Assembly: GCA_029207755.1 (NCBI GenBank)
Contig: JARCOQ010000002.1
Location: 14,585,156-14,649,155, forward strand
Direction: 5' to 3'
DNA: 64,000 bases
DNA from: Chamaea fasciata
Taxonomy: Eukaryota; Chordata; Aves; Passeriformes; Sylviidae
Part shown: piece after piece, positions 51,548 to 64,000 of the stretch
How positions within the stretch are numbered: position 1 is the stretch's first letter
How the letters are laid out: each line of letters starts with the position of its first letter
The notes under the pieces: model-generated
Told to the model about the DNA's origin: nothing
What the model saw: only the letters and a program-made list of their open reading frames with translations
The model's database searches: none
Made by a program: the position numbers and the translations under genes

Positions 51548-51648
51548 CAGCTTTTGATGATGAACTTCATATCCTGAGTCATGCCGGAACTCTGCATCCA
51601 TCTTCACCTCAGATATCTCTTCTGTCTTTACATTGGTCAACCCAGAAC
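51548..51648 (-). CDS. APP: APP exon 16 (beta-secretase site, amyloid N-part)
   Basis: 101 nt, identical in length to mammalian exon 16, with an AATGCAG acceptor and a CTG/GTGAGT donor. It begins at codon position 2 and encodes [14 protein letters not shown], then [19 protein letters not shown]. This includes the beta-secretase cleavage Met-Asp, the amyloid-beta N-terminus with its metal-binding His residues, and the alpha-secretase Lys. Compared with human as I recall it, Val replaces Ile in TN-V-KTEE and the rest agrees. Arg5, Tyr10 and His13 are present, which are replaced in mouse and rat. Confidence 0.98.
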
Positions 51649-53639
51649 CTGCATTGCACCACAAAGACAATTCACTAAAGTCATGATTCAGATTCAGGAG
51701 GATTCTGCTTAACCCCATTGCTGGAGAGCAGAAGGCCATTTGCCATGCCATTCACATGGAGGAGGTGTGATGCAACGTGAAAGGGAACTGGGTGGAAAGT
51801 GAGGTACATCTGGCGTTTCAGTCCCACTGAGGTGACACAGAATGAGCTAGTAAAGTTTCTCCTTTGTTAAATGATCTTTAATCCTTAGCAGCTATATTGG
51901 TACAGGCATCAAAGGCTTCTAGCATGAAACACTGCATGAACTAAAATGCAAGAGACCAAGAGAGGCCTCCTGAACTGGCTCACAGGCTGCATACAGATCT
52001 GCTCTGACAGCCTCTTTAGCAATGTCAATAAAACTTGTTGTTTAGGCCAAAATCTTCCTCCTCCCTCAGCTCAGGCTGCTGTGAGGAAAAACCAAAATAC
52101 TCATGATGTGAGTAACAGAACTCCTGATCTCTTATTTTCTTGCTTCCTGCAAGTCTGTACCTTTTCCACAAACGTGTACAAGTTACTATAATATTTGTGA
52201 AATTTAGAGTTTCTACTTGTTTTCAGATTTCATATGCTCAGATTTAATGATTTTTCTTGTCTTCTCTCTGAAAAACGATACTAGAAACATACAGAAAAGT
52301 GAGTACAGCTTACAGCAATTATAATCGTACATAGTTTGCAGTCCTGTTCTCTTACAGGGTGTGAAGGGGAGATGCTGCACTTGTCTAGCTGGAAAGAAGG
52401 CCAAAATTTCTTCCTGGAAAATAGCCTAAGGAGAATGAGCAAGACTTAACAGCAGCAGAGTACTGAATCCTGTATATGTCTATGAATCCTGAAGAGCTGG
52501 CTCTAGCTTAGAGAGAATATATGGGTATTCATGGAGCTGGGTGTTTTCCTTCTTAGTACCAATGCACCCAACATTTGTATTTCTTGGAGGGAAAAACACT
52601 GCAGAAGAATGGTGTTTATGAGATGTTATGTCCTCCCTCTACTGAATATAATAAGAACAAACCAGTTCATATTCCTTGTTCATATTTATTTAAGCATTTT
52701 GTCACCCCCAACTCCTCTCTCCAAGGCTTAATTCTTAGAATCTTGGGCTGAACTTAAGTTTTGGTGAAAAAGAAAAACCTCTTTTAAAATTCTCAACACT
52801 ACTGACTGTTCCTGTGCTCCACGGTCTTGCTGGACTCTCAATAATAATTCTTTAAGACTTCCATGTGTCAATGAGCTCCGCAGTCTAAAATAGAACTCAA
52901 TCCAATTATTTTTTTATTTTTTAAATTGCCTTTGAACGTGCAACTTCTTTTTTTTTTATTAAGTGGTGATTTATTTTTGAATTATGAACCAGCAAGAATA
53001 GGTCTTCCCAAGAACTTCTCTGGACTATACAGACAACCCACTCTAAGGTTTTGATCTTCATTTCCATAGGAAACCATGCAAAGCAGAGAACAAGAATCAT
53101 CTCCCATGCTATAAAGAATTTATGGTTATTTTCTTGAAGAGTCTGACTGCCCCATAAATTTTACCTTATTTTTTGCTAAGGAATCAAGCACTTCAACCTC
53201 TCAAATTTCTTTATGAAGTTCCTGATTTTTGATGTTACATCACAGTACTGACACAAATATATTATAACATTTATACCTGGGAGACCATTTTTAAATGCAA
53301 AAACTGTAAAGTACTTAAGGAATTGCAGTCTGAAAATAAACAATGATATTCTGTCAAAGAAATGCAGAAGGAAATGGAGCTGCAGGAAATAAAGCCCACA
53401 TGGTACCTGAAAACAGGTTTAATTTTCCATCCTTCAAGCAGCTATGGCTAGTTTTCCAAATTAAGAATATAATTTACTCTTTAGTGCATCATCTCAAAGT
53501 ACCCCCTGCACCTGCATCAATGGGAAATGAGGAAAAATACGTTGGAGACTGAAATGCTATGGTTTATGGCTTAAATATTTTTACAAAGGACTACCACCTA
53601 TTTTAGCAAAACTGTATAACAGAAGTCCCACTTTTGTTA

Positions 53640-55640
53640 AAGACCACTGCACTCCTGACTGAGGCCCTGGACTGTAAATTGATTTGAGATAAGACGAAGG
53701 GACACTATTCTCAGGTCTGGTTTTGGAAGAATACTTTTGCAGGAGGATTAAGCCCAGCATCTTCAGGGGTGGAGGCTATAGACCCAGGCTTATCTACTGT
53801 CAGACTTATACAGATCCCTACACCAAAGGGAGGAGGAGCAGTTTCCTGTGTACGGCAAAAAAGCCTCTGTTCAGAGGCAGTGAACACCCATCCTCCACTG
53901 TGCAGAATGGCCCAGTTGCGGGGCATCCCACCTCTGGAATGCCACATCTACGGGACATTCACATGGGGCACAGATGAGGGGGTGTCATGGCGCATCGAAG
54001 GCCCTCCCCAATGGGGTCCCCAGACCCTGCACCAGAGCACTGCATGTGACACTACATGATGCAACAGATCCACAGTGTTACAAGTGTCAAACTGGCCCCC
54101 CTCAGGGAGGTACCTGTGTGTTTCCACCTGCACATATGTATATTAATCCATGGGATTCTATACCTTTTGGCAGGGGACCCTCACCACATAGAAGATCAGA
54201 CAGAAGGGAACAATGAGACATCACTGGGACCCATGGAGGGGTGATATGCTTCAACTTCATCTGTCTCTGTCACTCTCCCTGTCCTCCCAACCCCCATTTC
54301 TCTTTTCTCTTTTCCCTTGTCTTTTCTTTTCCCTCTCTTTCTCTTTGCCCCTATTACTATTAAATAAAATACACAATTTTTTTGGTATCAACATCTAACC
54401 ACTTTTGGGTTTAATCACATTTTGGGGATTATTTCAAACTTTCCGGTTTGTTCTATTTTATTCACAGAGAGTTAGTTCTCTTTGCTCCTCTGTGATTAGA
54501 GCAGATCGCAACAAAGGAGAACATGTATCTGCCTGCAGGAAGCTCGACCTGTCAACCCCTCCCGTCTTTTTGGTTTTAGCATTAAAAGCGAAGGGGGAAG
54601 ACTACAGCAGTGGAATACCAGTGCAGTAGCTGGGGGGAAAGGGCTTTCCTGGGACTTGTTTTACTGCCCTTGGCTGCAGCAGTTGAAGAGGCAGCTGCTC
54701 CCAGTTGCTCACCATTGTCCACGGCCACACTCGCTGCCCTCGTAGATACCCTGGCTCTTGGGTTTTTTCTCACCCGAGATTCAGGTGGTTGAGAGTCTTT
54801 TGCCCTCTGATAGCCTGAGCCAGACATAAGAACAAAACAGAGTCTTCAAGGTCTTGTTTTTCAATATTTCTGGTGTTGTTTATGACTTCATATCTCACAA
54901 TGCTCTCTGTGCCCAGCCAGAGTCTGTTCAGCAGTTGGGACATGAGATGACTCCCCTCATGGTGGGATGTCGTAGCTTTCTTATACAGATAATTACATAT
55001 TTCTTATTTACAATTATGTGCCAATACCTATCACCTCTACTAAAGGGGTCATCTCTACTCTGACCCAATTTCCTTGAACTACTTTGTGCCACCATCACAG
55101 CAGGAGATGGAGGCCAAGGGAGCAGAAGGAGAACACAGGGCACTGCCCTAAATCCTTCATCTTGTCTCCATTTACCTCCATTCTAAGAATCCCAAAACTA
55201 CAAAATTTTCCACCCGGAGATAAACTACACTACTCTCTGTCACACCTTTGTGACTTGTAATTCCTCTCTCAATGTTGGAAGTTTTTCCCACGGACTACAG
55301 TCAAAGACTGTGTCTTCCTGGGCTCAGTGCCAGGGTCTACTAAAACCCCCCTGCACAGATTCTAGACCCCCGTGTACAGATCTCAAACCCTCTTGCTCGG
55401 GTCCCAGACCTCTCTGCCAAGGTCTGTGGCCTTCCAGGGCACCCAACAGAATGCCCTGGAGTCCAACACCTGGCAAAAGCACTGCATGAAAATTCCTCCA
55501 ACGTAAACGCCTGAAGAACTGCACAACTTGGCTGCTACAGCTGGCAAATCCACTGAAGATATAAGTATTAGAACATACCCACACATAAAAATCAGTGAAG
55601 AATCTGCTTGTCTATTGCTGAGGGATGTCCTACCTCCCAA
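53640..55640 (+). mobile_element. Probable LTR-element sequence in APP intron
   Basis: Composition and motif content change abruptly against the surrounding intron. A plus-strand AATAAAATACACAATT near 54363, followed by GGTATCAACATC, looks like an LTR R/U5 boundary. Upstream (53720-54240) overlapping frames occur in a pattern like decayed ERV coding sequence. I could not fix LTR ends or a family. Confidence 0.35.
55346..55429 (+). repeat. 21-bp imperfect tandem repeat, 4 copies
   Basis: Four consecutive 21-bp units (first CCCCCCTGCACAGATTCTAGA-like, then CCCCCGTGTACAGATCTCAAA-like and two more diverged). In the plus frame they read as heptapeptides PPCTDSR, PPCTDLK, PSCSGPR and PLCQGLW. Confidence 0.7.
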
Positions 55641-55659
55641 AAACTCTTAGAGGTCACTG

Positions 55660-56790
55660 GAAGAGTTAGGAATCACATGGGAAACAGTGATTCTGCTTGG
55701 AGTGAATCTGGATTTCCAAAAAGCTTTTGAGAAGGTCCTTGATCAAAGCTCTGGCAGAAGCTAAGATGCCAAGGATTAGAAGGGAAAGTCCTACATGACT
55801 TTTCATAACTGACTAAGAGAAAGGCAAAGAAGTGTAAATACACACCTTTTTTTCACAATGGAGGAACATTACCAGTGGGCCCCATAAGGATCTGTGCTGT
55901 GCAGTTTGCTAAATGATCTGGATAAGAGAGTGAATAGTGACGTGACCAAGTTTACTGACAAAAAACAAACAAACAAAAAAAAAAAAAAAAACAAAAAAAA
56001 AAAAAGAAAGAGGATAGTCAAAGTAAAACTGCAAACTGCAAAGAACTGCAGAAGGATCTTACAAATTCTAAGAGCACAATAAAAGGGAAATGATATTCAG
56101 TGTTGATATAATGCAAAGTGATGCTTGTGGGGATACACAGTCCTAACTATACATATAGTTATAAAGACTCTAATTTAGCTCTGTTCCATCCAGGACAGAG
56201 ACCTTGCAGTCACAGTGGGTAACTCTGTGTGCACTTGGCTCAGTAGCAGTCAAAAAGGCAAAGAGAAAGGAGTAATTATGAGAAAATAGAAAGCATTACA
56301 CACTGTATAAATGATGCATCCTCATTTTAAATCTGCCTATAGGTTCTGGTCACCTCACACAAAGGCAGAAGAACTACAAAAGATGTAATGCAGGGAGAAA
56401 CAGATGATCACAGGTATGGAATAGTTTCTGTACACAAAGGACTGAAATTGTGAGTTTTCAGACTGGAAGAGGCAAAGGAGGTGAAACAACAGAGTGCATG
56501 ACTGTGAATGACAAGGGGCAAGTCTACAGGAAATGGTCATTCATTATTTCTCCTAAGAAATGAAAAGGAACACAAGAAAGTGTGTGTACGTATATATACA
56601 ATTCAATACAATGCAAAATTGGACTGTGGAACTCACTGGCACAAATCACAAGGATGCTCAAAATACAAATGAACATATGCAAAGAAGAAAGGTTCCTTCA
56701 GGGTTACTAAACACAACGGTGAAAATACAGTATTCAGTTCTGGAACCGATCAAATGCTAGCTGCCAAATGCTCAATGGATATGCTGGAGT
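55660..56790 (+). mobile_element. Ancient CR1 (L3-like) remnant
   Basis: The plus strand shows GATTTCCAAAAAGCTTTTGA near 55710, GGCCCCATAAGGATCTGTGC near 55879, TAAATGATCTGGATAAGAGA, and then TTCTGGTCACCTC, ATGATCACAGGTATGGAATAG and TTTTCAGACTGGAAGAGGC (56345-56475). The order fits ORF2 and 3' parts of old CR1 (L3-like) LINEs. An A-rich insertion sits at 55960-56005. Strongly diverged, so ancient. Confidence 0.7.
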
Positions 56791-57506
56791 GTAAGGCAGA
56801 GGTGAAGTTTGTCCTTATGCTGTTCGTACCACTGCTGGAGGTAGGAAAATGGACATGAGAACTTCTGTTCTTGGGGTCTGGCCACTTTTATTGAAAGCAA
56901 AGCTGCAACAGCTGAATTTGTGTGTCTTTGTCAGCTTCTTTTCAATAGTCAAATGCCACAGGCAGGAGTTACAGCAGCATTTCAGAGGCAGAACAGGTCA
57001 AGTCAATAGGTACCAGAGGGTGATAAGTTCACCAGTAGTCTCAGCTGCTGGAAAATGCAGGCTTCAGATTCCCTAGAGCAACATTAATTTGGTTCCCTTG
57101 TCACCTCCCATTCCAATCAAATAGTAGCATGGGAGCCACGCTTTCAGCATGTAGCAGGTTAAACCACAGGTTTTTGCCTTGAGATCAGGAAGAAATTTTT
57201 TGGTTTGTGCCAAGTGACCAAGGCCCCACAAAAATGCCATGGAATCTCAACACAAGGTAGGATTTGATACTAGGAAGTTCATGATGTTAATACTTACTGA
57301 AACTTCTTTTTTGGCAACTTGCATCAGAAAAAGGTCAGGAACAGAGAAACCTTTCTTTCTAGCTGTTGCACTAACAAACGCGATAGCAACTTTTTCCTTC
57401 CTTCTACCTCCCATACAAGTGAGGAAAAAGACTTCAGCTAGGGTAAACAGTTGGTCTTCTGCAAATAACTAATTATATAGTAAGGAGAAGAATGACATTG
57501 CACTGG

Positions 57507-57802
57507 TGTGAGCTCGATATTTTCTGAGCTTGAGAAGAGCTAGCTCTTCTCAAAGGAAACTTTTCAACAGTTTTTCCCAAAACAACCTTGTGTAAACAAT
57601 ATTCCTTTCCCATAACAACAGGTGTTGTTTGCTGTTTCTGTTCCTTAGCCAATGGGAGAAGTATCAGTCCTATGGACCAATAACGTGCCTTTTAGTGCAG
57701 CATGTTATAAAAGGGCTGAATGAATTGTAAATAAAGCCTTCTAACTTCTACTGCCTTCTGACTGGAGTCCCAAGCATCTTTATTTCGTGTCCCATTGCAA
57801 CA
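57507..57802 (+). mobile_element. Solo LTR in APP intron 15
   Basis: 296 bp from TGTGAGC to GCAACA, flanked by CACTGG (57501-57506) and CATTGG (57803-57808), a 6-bp duplication with one mismatch. It has CCAAT boxes at 57649 and 57677, TATAAAA at 57706-57712 and AATAAA at 57730-57735, in the order expected for a promoter-type LTR on the plus strand. It is antisense to APP. A perfect 24-bp palindrome lies near its 5' end. LTR size and a 6-bp duplication fit class II. Confidence 0.88.
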
Positions 57803-59400
57803 CATTGGAATCAATTAAATACCTGGTATGAGATAAAAATATAAATGGGGTTACATGCGCTTTTCCACAATGTTATAGAATTTAGACTTTTTGTTGAAGA
57901 GATTCTCTTTATTACCAGTTCATTCACTTTACTGTCCTGGTGACCACACATTTAGACTTGCATGCTAAAATCAAAGATATACTTTTCAAGGGTAGTAACT
58001 GAAGAAGGAAAAACTTCATGCTCTTTCTAAAACTTTGATCAGAGCTGAGATGCCAGCAGTCAAGGGATTCTTAATGCTTCTTTACTCTTACACTAAAGAC
58101 AAGCACACAAAGAACAGTTCTCTCTCTGACGAGAACTTTAATCCTGGCCTGGGAAAAAGTGATATTTTTTCACTACCAATTCTAAAATACACAACCCAAA
58201 TGCCAATATACAAGATGAAAAGTGAGAGCAACAGCCTCATTGCAAATTCACAAATCCTGATAATTGCTACCAGTTTTCTTGTGAATTACATACATCTTTA
58301 GGGAGCTGCTTTCCTAATCACTTCAATTTAAAAATGCTTCAATTCAGCTGGCAAATACATTAATTTAGAGCTCCTTAGAAAAATTGAAAAAAACTATTTT
58401 GTTATAAAAACCATGGGCTTAAAAGCTTCTAGTGAAATTCAACAAAATGAGGTAACTATGATGGACTTTTTATTGATATTACTTTTAATTAGCAGTATTA
58501 ACTGCTTTTATATATACATGTGTACACACGCATGTGTGCACTTATTTTCCCTTGCCCTAAAGGGAAAAAAAAAATCATATGGAGTGAAAAACTACTCATA
58601 TGAAATAAAAACCATGTAGCTGCATTGGGAAACTCTTTCTATTAACATTGATGAGCTTCTGTGTTTGTGTAAATATATATTTATGCTTTCAGAAGACTAA
58701 AAAAAAGAGGTTGCAGTGAATCCCACCAAGGATATAATTAGGTGCACACTATCTACCATACTGCTTGCAATTACTTTATCTACTGGTTACATAAACAGCT
58801 AGAAAGGTTTTGTGATATTGTTTTGCACAGATCTAAGACAGCGTTAGCTGTGCCTGAGATTATATCTAGAGTTAAAAATTAAATCTCCAAGTGAAGCACA
58901 GTTGAAACAACTACGCCTGGGTGGTCTCTACACAGAGAAAACCGAAGTAGCAGTTTGGGTGACTGCAGTATTGACTGCATTCAGCTCCATGTCCATGTGC
59001 TTAAGCCATAGCAAGAACAAGAAAAGAGGAAAAGGGTTTTTTCAATCATGAGTGGCAAACAGCTTTATTTGGGTTAAGCTTCATCGAAGATAAAAAGGGT
59101 GGAAAGGTAGGAATGTAGCCTTTGAACAACCCCCCAGGGGAAGGAGCTGCCTGTTCTAACTAGAAGTTCAACTATTACTTCCATATGACTCTGATTTTGT
59201 GCAGGTCATTTAATTTTGAAATGAAAGAAGAATGAATATTGTAAACTCATAAAGATGAAAATGAAGACTATATACTGTTGCATACAGGTAAAGATAAAAG
59301 AAAAGCCTTATAAAATTGTGGTTTAAGGCCTGCTACTTTGGCTAAGTGCAGTTAGCCTGTTAATTCCCATGAGAAAGAATCAGAGGAATGAGAATCAGTT

Positions 59401-59683
59401 TGTGTAACAACCTATTCTAGTAGAGAAAGATAAGTTGCACCTGTAATAACAAAAGCTTTGTCCCACAAGAATCCACAAAGGAAAATGTAAACACCTGTGG
59501 AAAGAGAAAGTCTTAGCGCACACACACAGAGGCATCTTCTAACCAATGGAGTGAGAGGCAAAAAAGTTACTAGCCAATTAGAGTCAAACACCAGGTCTTT
59601 GAAAACTGTATAAATATGAGCTTTATGAATAAAAAATTGGTTTTCCTGCATAAAGAAGGTTGAGTCACGTCTGCTTGTTACTG
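59401..59683 (+). mobile_element. Second solo LTR in APP intron 15
   Basis: It has CCAAT boxes at about 59543 and 59573, TATAAAT at 59609-59615 and AATAAA at 59628-59633, on the plus strand. The ends TGTGTAACAA and TTGTTACTGCA are inverted. No clean duplication; ends may be off by tens of bases. It shares layout with the solo LTR at 57507 but not obvious sequence. It is antisense to APP. Confidence 0.65.
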
Positions 59684-61654
59684 CAATATGCTCTTTTTTG
59701 TAAAGAAAAATATCTTAGAGGGATATGTATTTTTAAGACTGCGTGGAACTAAAACTTTCTGGTCTCTCCTAAGATGTCAGAGAACTGCTGGTTCACTTTT
59801 ACTTCATGGATGACTATGGGGCTCTCAAATTGAAGACAGCAGAAAATAAGTGCAATAAAGCGTTATATTTTTTACAAAATAATCTCATTGGAACAGAGTA
59901 AAAAATAATCATTTCTCAGAATACATGTGTGTACAAATGAATAATCAAAACAAGTAAAATCTGGTTTGTTAATCTGGCATGTCAAACTAGATGCTGTGCA
60001 TACACACCAATAACTGCATTCACAGTTAGCAACAATCTCATTTATAAAATAAACCAAAACAACCTAATGGAAAAAAATTATTAATGATTTTTATATGGTA
60101 GCTGCAGACAGTTTAAAGCAACTGCATTGAACTAACATCACAAACAGGAAAAAAAATGCTGGCAGTTACTGGCAAGAAAATAATAAATAATTAACTAAGC
60201 TAAGCTGCTCTATGCCCACACCTCATAGAGACTGCAGCATATGGGCTAATGATTCCACGGAACAGCCATTAGGCTTACAGAGCCTCTGCATGAGGAAAAA
60301 AAACCCCTCAGTATTATGTAATGGAATAAAGATAGACATGTCATGATTTATTAGCGGAAGGACCAAAGACACAGAAGCAGCTTTATGTGCAATGTTTCAT
60401 CAAAATGGTTAAATGTTTGCAAAAATGATCAACTGATAAAGAGCTGGAATAACGCAGAAAAACACCATCAAGTCCAAACTATACTACATGGAAGAAAGTA
60501 ACATACTTAATAGCATAAAATCCTTGTATTGTGAATTACGGGCATCCTGTAAGTGATGTATTTACAGCTGTGAGTACCTACTTAAAACTGCAACTCTGCA
60601 ACAGATGAAAACATGATCTCCCCTGAACAGAGCATTTGTTGTTTATCACCTTGAAGTACAGAAAATATGCTAATACTAAGCAAAGTTCCTTCTGATGGCA
60701 CATTTTCTAATCTTCACTCAATTTCCACAGATCAGACCTGCTGAATTAAGGTAAGTAAAATGAGCTTTCTCATGAGCATCAAGAGATGTTTTTATACGCA
60801 TTTTTATGTGTATATGTCTCTATATGTACATGCACACACAAAGAAAAAGTTACTAATAAACAGATACCCAAAATTCAGTTGCAAGAAATTAAGTGTTCAT
60901 CGTGACAAAGTGACTGCTGGAAAACAGGAGAGAAGGAAACACTCCTGTATAAGTTGTTACGGTGAGGTTATCAAGGAAAGAGGTACTCATTCTATCTGAA
61001 GTTCTTCCTATGGAAGGCTGGACTGGAGCCTTCTAACATCTAATATCTCCCTGAAATAAAACAGTTTATAAATAGCAACAAACATGCCATAAATCTATTA
61101 TAGTTTTGTGATGTATTAAAAAAAAAGCTCACTGATGACTACTTAGTACTTCTAGATATTTTTCTTTCCTTTGACCTTTTGCCATCACATTTACTTCCTT
61201 TTTAGGGAGGAGATGATAAGAAACAGTTTTAGACATAATTCTTTTTTTGTTTGCCCATTTGTGAAATAGACAGGGGAAGGACAGTAAGTTAAGGCACTAG
61301 AGTCCTTTTCTAATGCCCATGTGAATTACATAGTTGTTTTATCCATACTAGAAAATGGGGTTAATCCAGACAATATTCTTTCCCTAGGACTGATGGAGAA
61401 CAGATTCCAATCCAAGCTTTAACTGCAGACAGCCAAGGTGGAGAACAACAGAGGTGGCGGGTTAGACAACCGGCATGAATTTCAGCAAATGCTTTAAACT
61501 TGGTCTTTACTCATAAACTTTTCTACTCTATGGACTGGACAACTTCTTACTTTTTCTGACTTGACTCACAGACTTCATTTTTTGAAAGAGAATAATGTGG
61601 TGAAGGAAAAAGATCCTAGGTATCACAAATACTACTACCACCTAAATACTTGTT

Positions 61655-61715
61655 GAACCAGATGATCGTTGAGGCCCCCTTTCAACCCAGTATTCTATGA
61701 GTCTGTGACTCTGTG
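61655..61715 (+). mobile_element. CR1 LINE 3' tail
   Basis: GAACCAGATGATCGTTGAGG followed by CCCTTTCAACCCAGTATTC and TATGAGTCTGTGACTCTGTG is the CR1 3' end with its short terminal repeats. Only the last about 60 bp are recognisable. Confidence 0.8.
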
Positions 61716-64000
61716 CTGTGACCAAAGATGACCTGCATGATTTTAAACTGCCTGTAAAAAAAACATACTGATCACTATAAGAATGTTGTGTGAGCAAGAA
61801 GTAAATAAAATGGAAAAGAGAAAAAATGACACACGTTTGCATCTTTGTGTTAGTCCTTTCAGAGCTCATTTTCTTCAAGAAATTCAAACAGTGACAAAAC
61901 ATTCATTTGTTCTTCTTCAGGCTTAGAGTGTTGCCGGCTGATATGACACCAAATTTTCATCCTGAAGAAGCAGGTCACTTGAGCCAAGAAAGTAGACTGG
62001 AAAGTCAGGCCCACAGAAAGTGCAAACCTTTCAGGAAACCAACAAGAAGCTGGGCAATTAAAAAGTCACAAGCAGCTGGATGCATTAATCTGTAGGTCTT
62101 TCATTAATACTTTTTCACTCTAGAATAATCTACTATTTTTTTAGATTTTTTCTTCGATAATAGCCCCAAACTGTAAAAACAGACTATTCCAAAAGGACAG
62201 TTACTGTACAAAAAGTTTTTTTTTGAACCTCTAATATAGGAATTTCATTTTCAATGAGCAAGTAAAGTAAAACAGTTTTAAAGCACACACTTTTAAACTA
62301 TCAGAATCCCTTCTGTACTTCACAGTTTAAATAAGCATCAATTTGCTTTCCTCTATTCGTAGTTCATGAAGATATTCAGATTGGAAAAATTTCTCTGTTA
62401 AAATGAAATTTTGTTACACATAAACTGCTTTTGAAGGATGATGAAAAACCACATGGACATTTATAGACAGAATCTGTATCAGTAAGAAAATTTGAAAAGA
62501 CATATCAGATTTTTTCTAAATCTGTAAATGGTGATTAAAGACATAGGAAAGTTAAGCACTACTTTTGGACTTTAGCAGAACACTGAGGAAATATCCCATG
62601 TGATTTTCACAATGGAAGTTACAGCATCTGCCATCTGCTAAATCCATAATGATCTGATGCTGAAATATTTTTTACCTGTCCTTAGTAGTCTATCGCACAC
62701 ATTCACCAAGATGACTCATGACTTATTGTCATTAGGCCTATAGACTTTAGTACTACTTGTATCACCACAACCAACAAAGTGCTCTAATGCAGTCGACTAA
62801 AGCAGTTTCACTCTGAAACCAGAATGGCAGTGAGAGAAAATCCTTTCTCTAGAAAAGGGACACTAAGGTTTTCTGAGACATGTGTCTATATGTGAGGGAA
62901 CAAACCAAGGAAGGAATAACCTGCAGTAATAAATATGGGCCTCATGACAGGAAATTTTTCAAGAGGAATGAAATTAAAATTGTAAATATTCATAGATTTT
63001 AATACTATAGGAAAATTGTTAGACTGAATTATTATCACAAAATTTGGATTAAACCATATGCAAGTTTCATATGTGATATTTCTACAGCTCCTGGGGAAGA
63101 GGGTAGATAATACAGTACTGGAGGGATTTTTCCCTGACTCCAAGATTTTTGGCATTGTAGCTCTGTACCAGCTTCCAGGCTCTCTTCATGGACTGAATTT
63201 AGACTCAGAACACAAGTTAAGATGTCAGACTCCTAAAACAGCACTAGGAGCACACTACCTGGTCCGTTCTGACACATATCCCAATTGTTGCAACATATAA
63301 ACTTATTTTACCTCCCACTGTAGCAATTTCTGTAGTTGCTAAACATGGGTGAATAAAGATTTACAAACAGTAGGAAGGTGCTGTCCATGATGCTATCTAA
63401 TGGACGTTTGGAAGACAAGATGAAGTGAAAAAGGATACAGATTGATCAGTTTAATCTGATCTGAAGGAAGAAAACACAATAATGATGTGACACTGAAATA
63501 ATCCTGACCCTAAAATATATTCTCACTACATTCAAGAGTCAGATAGTGGCCTCTTCTGAAATAAAAAGCTGTTTCCTCTCAATGGCTTTAAGTTTCAGAT
63601 TCTGAACAAAAAACAGAGGAAAAACAACCCCAAATGCAAAAAAAAAAAAAAAAAAAAGTATGAAAAGCTAAAATGATTTTTCCTTTTGGAAACTGGAATT
63701 GTCCCATTTTAACTTTTCCAAACATTTGCAGCCTGACTCAACCTAGTGATCTGCTGTTGTTCTGAAATCAATACAAAGACAGAGGTACCTACAGAGGAGA
63801 AACCAAGCACCCTGCTCTGTCCTAGAATGGAATGAATAGCTGTGTCCTGAAGGAAACCAGAGAGATAACACTGATTTTTAGGTATTTGGAGGTAAGCAAG
63901 ATAAGCACCACAGCAAAAAGTATCAAGGTCCCCTGCAGTTCTGAAGCAGTATGCATTAATTCTTTATTAGCCCTGCTCACTCTACATAAAGGATTTGACA

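Larger units (their letters stand above)
51649..64000 (-). other. APP: APP intron 15 (partial)
   Basis: From the exon 16 acceptor to the window edge, at least 12.35 kb. I looked for exon 15 (54 nt in mammals) on the minus strand and did not find it, so it lies beyond 64000. The intron holds an LTR-type region (53640-55640), an old CR1 (55660-56790), two solo LTRs (57507 and about 59401) and a CR1 tail (61655). Other parts, 51.65-53.6, 57.8-59.4 and 59.7-64 kb, show no recognised element apart from A-runs, one at about 63638-63658. Confidence 0.8.

Noticed and set aside
54582..54827. Minus-strand frame considered as APP exon 15
   Set aside because: Its translation does not contain the expected PVDARPAADR-type sequence, and 54-nt exon boundaries are absent.

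Overview
The window is vertebrate genomic DNA, almost certainly from a bird. CR1 LINE fragments are the only LINE signal, many endogenous retrovirus (ERV) LTRs are present, and several LTRs open with ends I associate with passerine genomes (TGTCTTGGTTT and TGATCTTGGTTTGAAAG types). The only host protein-coding gene I can support is the 3' end of APP (amyloid precursor protein), on the minus strand.

APP occupies about 40.74-64 kb. The last three exons are clear: exon 16 (51548-51648, 101 nt), exon 17 (48298-48444, 147 nt) and the terminal coding exon 18 (41885-41986). They are followed by a 3'UTR of about 1.1 kb with two poly(A) signals at the positions known from mammals. Together the exons encode the beta-secretase site, the whole amyloid-beta segment, the transmembrane helix and the intracellular domain with its NPTY motif. 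Exon 15 and everything upstream lie beyond the window. Intron 15 (more than 12.3 kb) carries LTR and old CR1-type insertions.

Downstream of APP (1-40.7 kb) I find no other host gene. From left to right it holds: an orphan plus-strand gag remnant (105-991); an LTR-like block (1571-2771); a minus-strand class II-like integrase remnant (about 4330-4707); a tandem-repeat field (about 6.7-14.4 kb) whose units occur in both orientations and which is interrupted by a telomere-like stretch and by a plus-strand ERV with 5' LTR, primer-binding site, GC-rich leader and gag but no pol, env or 3' LTR; a second tandem repeat of about 190 bp (14.4-15.0 kb); mostly unremarkable sequence with a CR1 and a possible LTR; a long, decayed minus-strand class I (gammaretrovirus-like) provirus (22642-35512); a solo LTR with target-site duplication (36016-36902); and two CR1 fragments.

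The minus-strand provirus keeps the order LTR-PBS-gag-protease-RT-RNase H-integrase-env-PPT-LTR. All frames are broken, and at least four other LTR-like elements lie inside it, with a further one abutting its 3' LTR. The most unusual features are the two-orientation satellite field with its higher-order spacing, the telomere-like insertion in one satellite monomer, the cluster of CACGTG E-boxes in the ERV leader, the layered nesting in the provirus, and a perfect 24-bp palindrome in an intronic solo LTR of APP. I see no sign of a bacterial-type system, CRISPR array, tRNA or rRNA gene.
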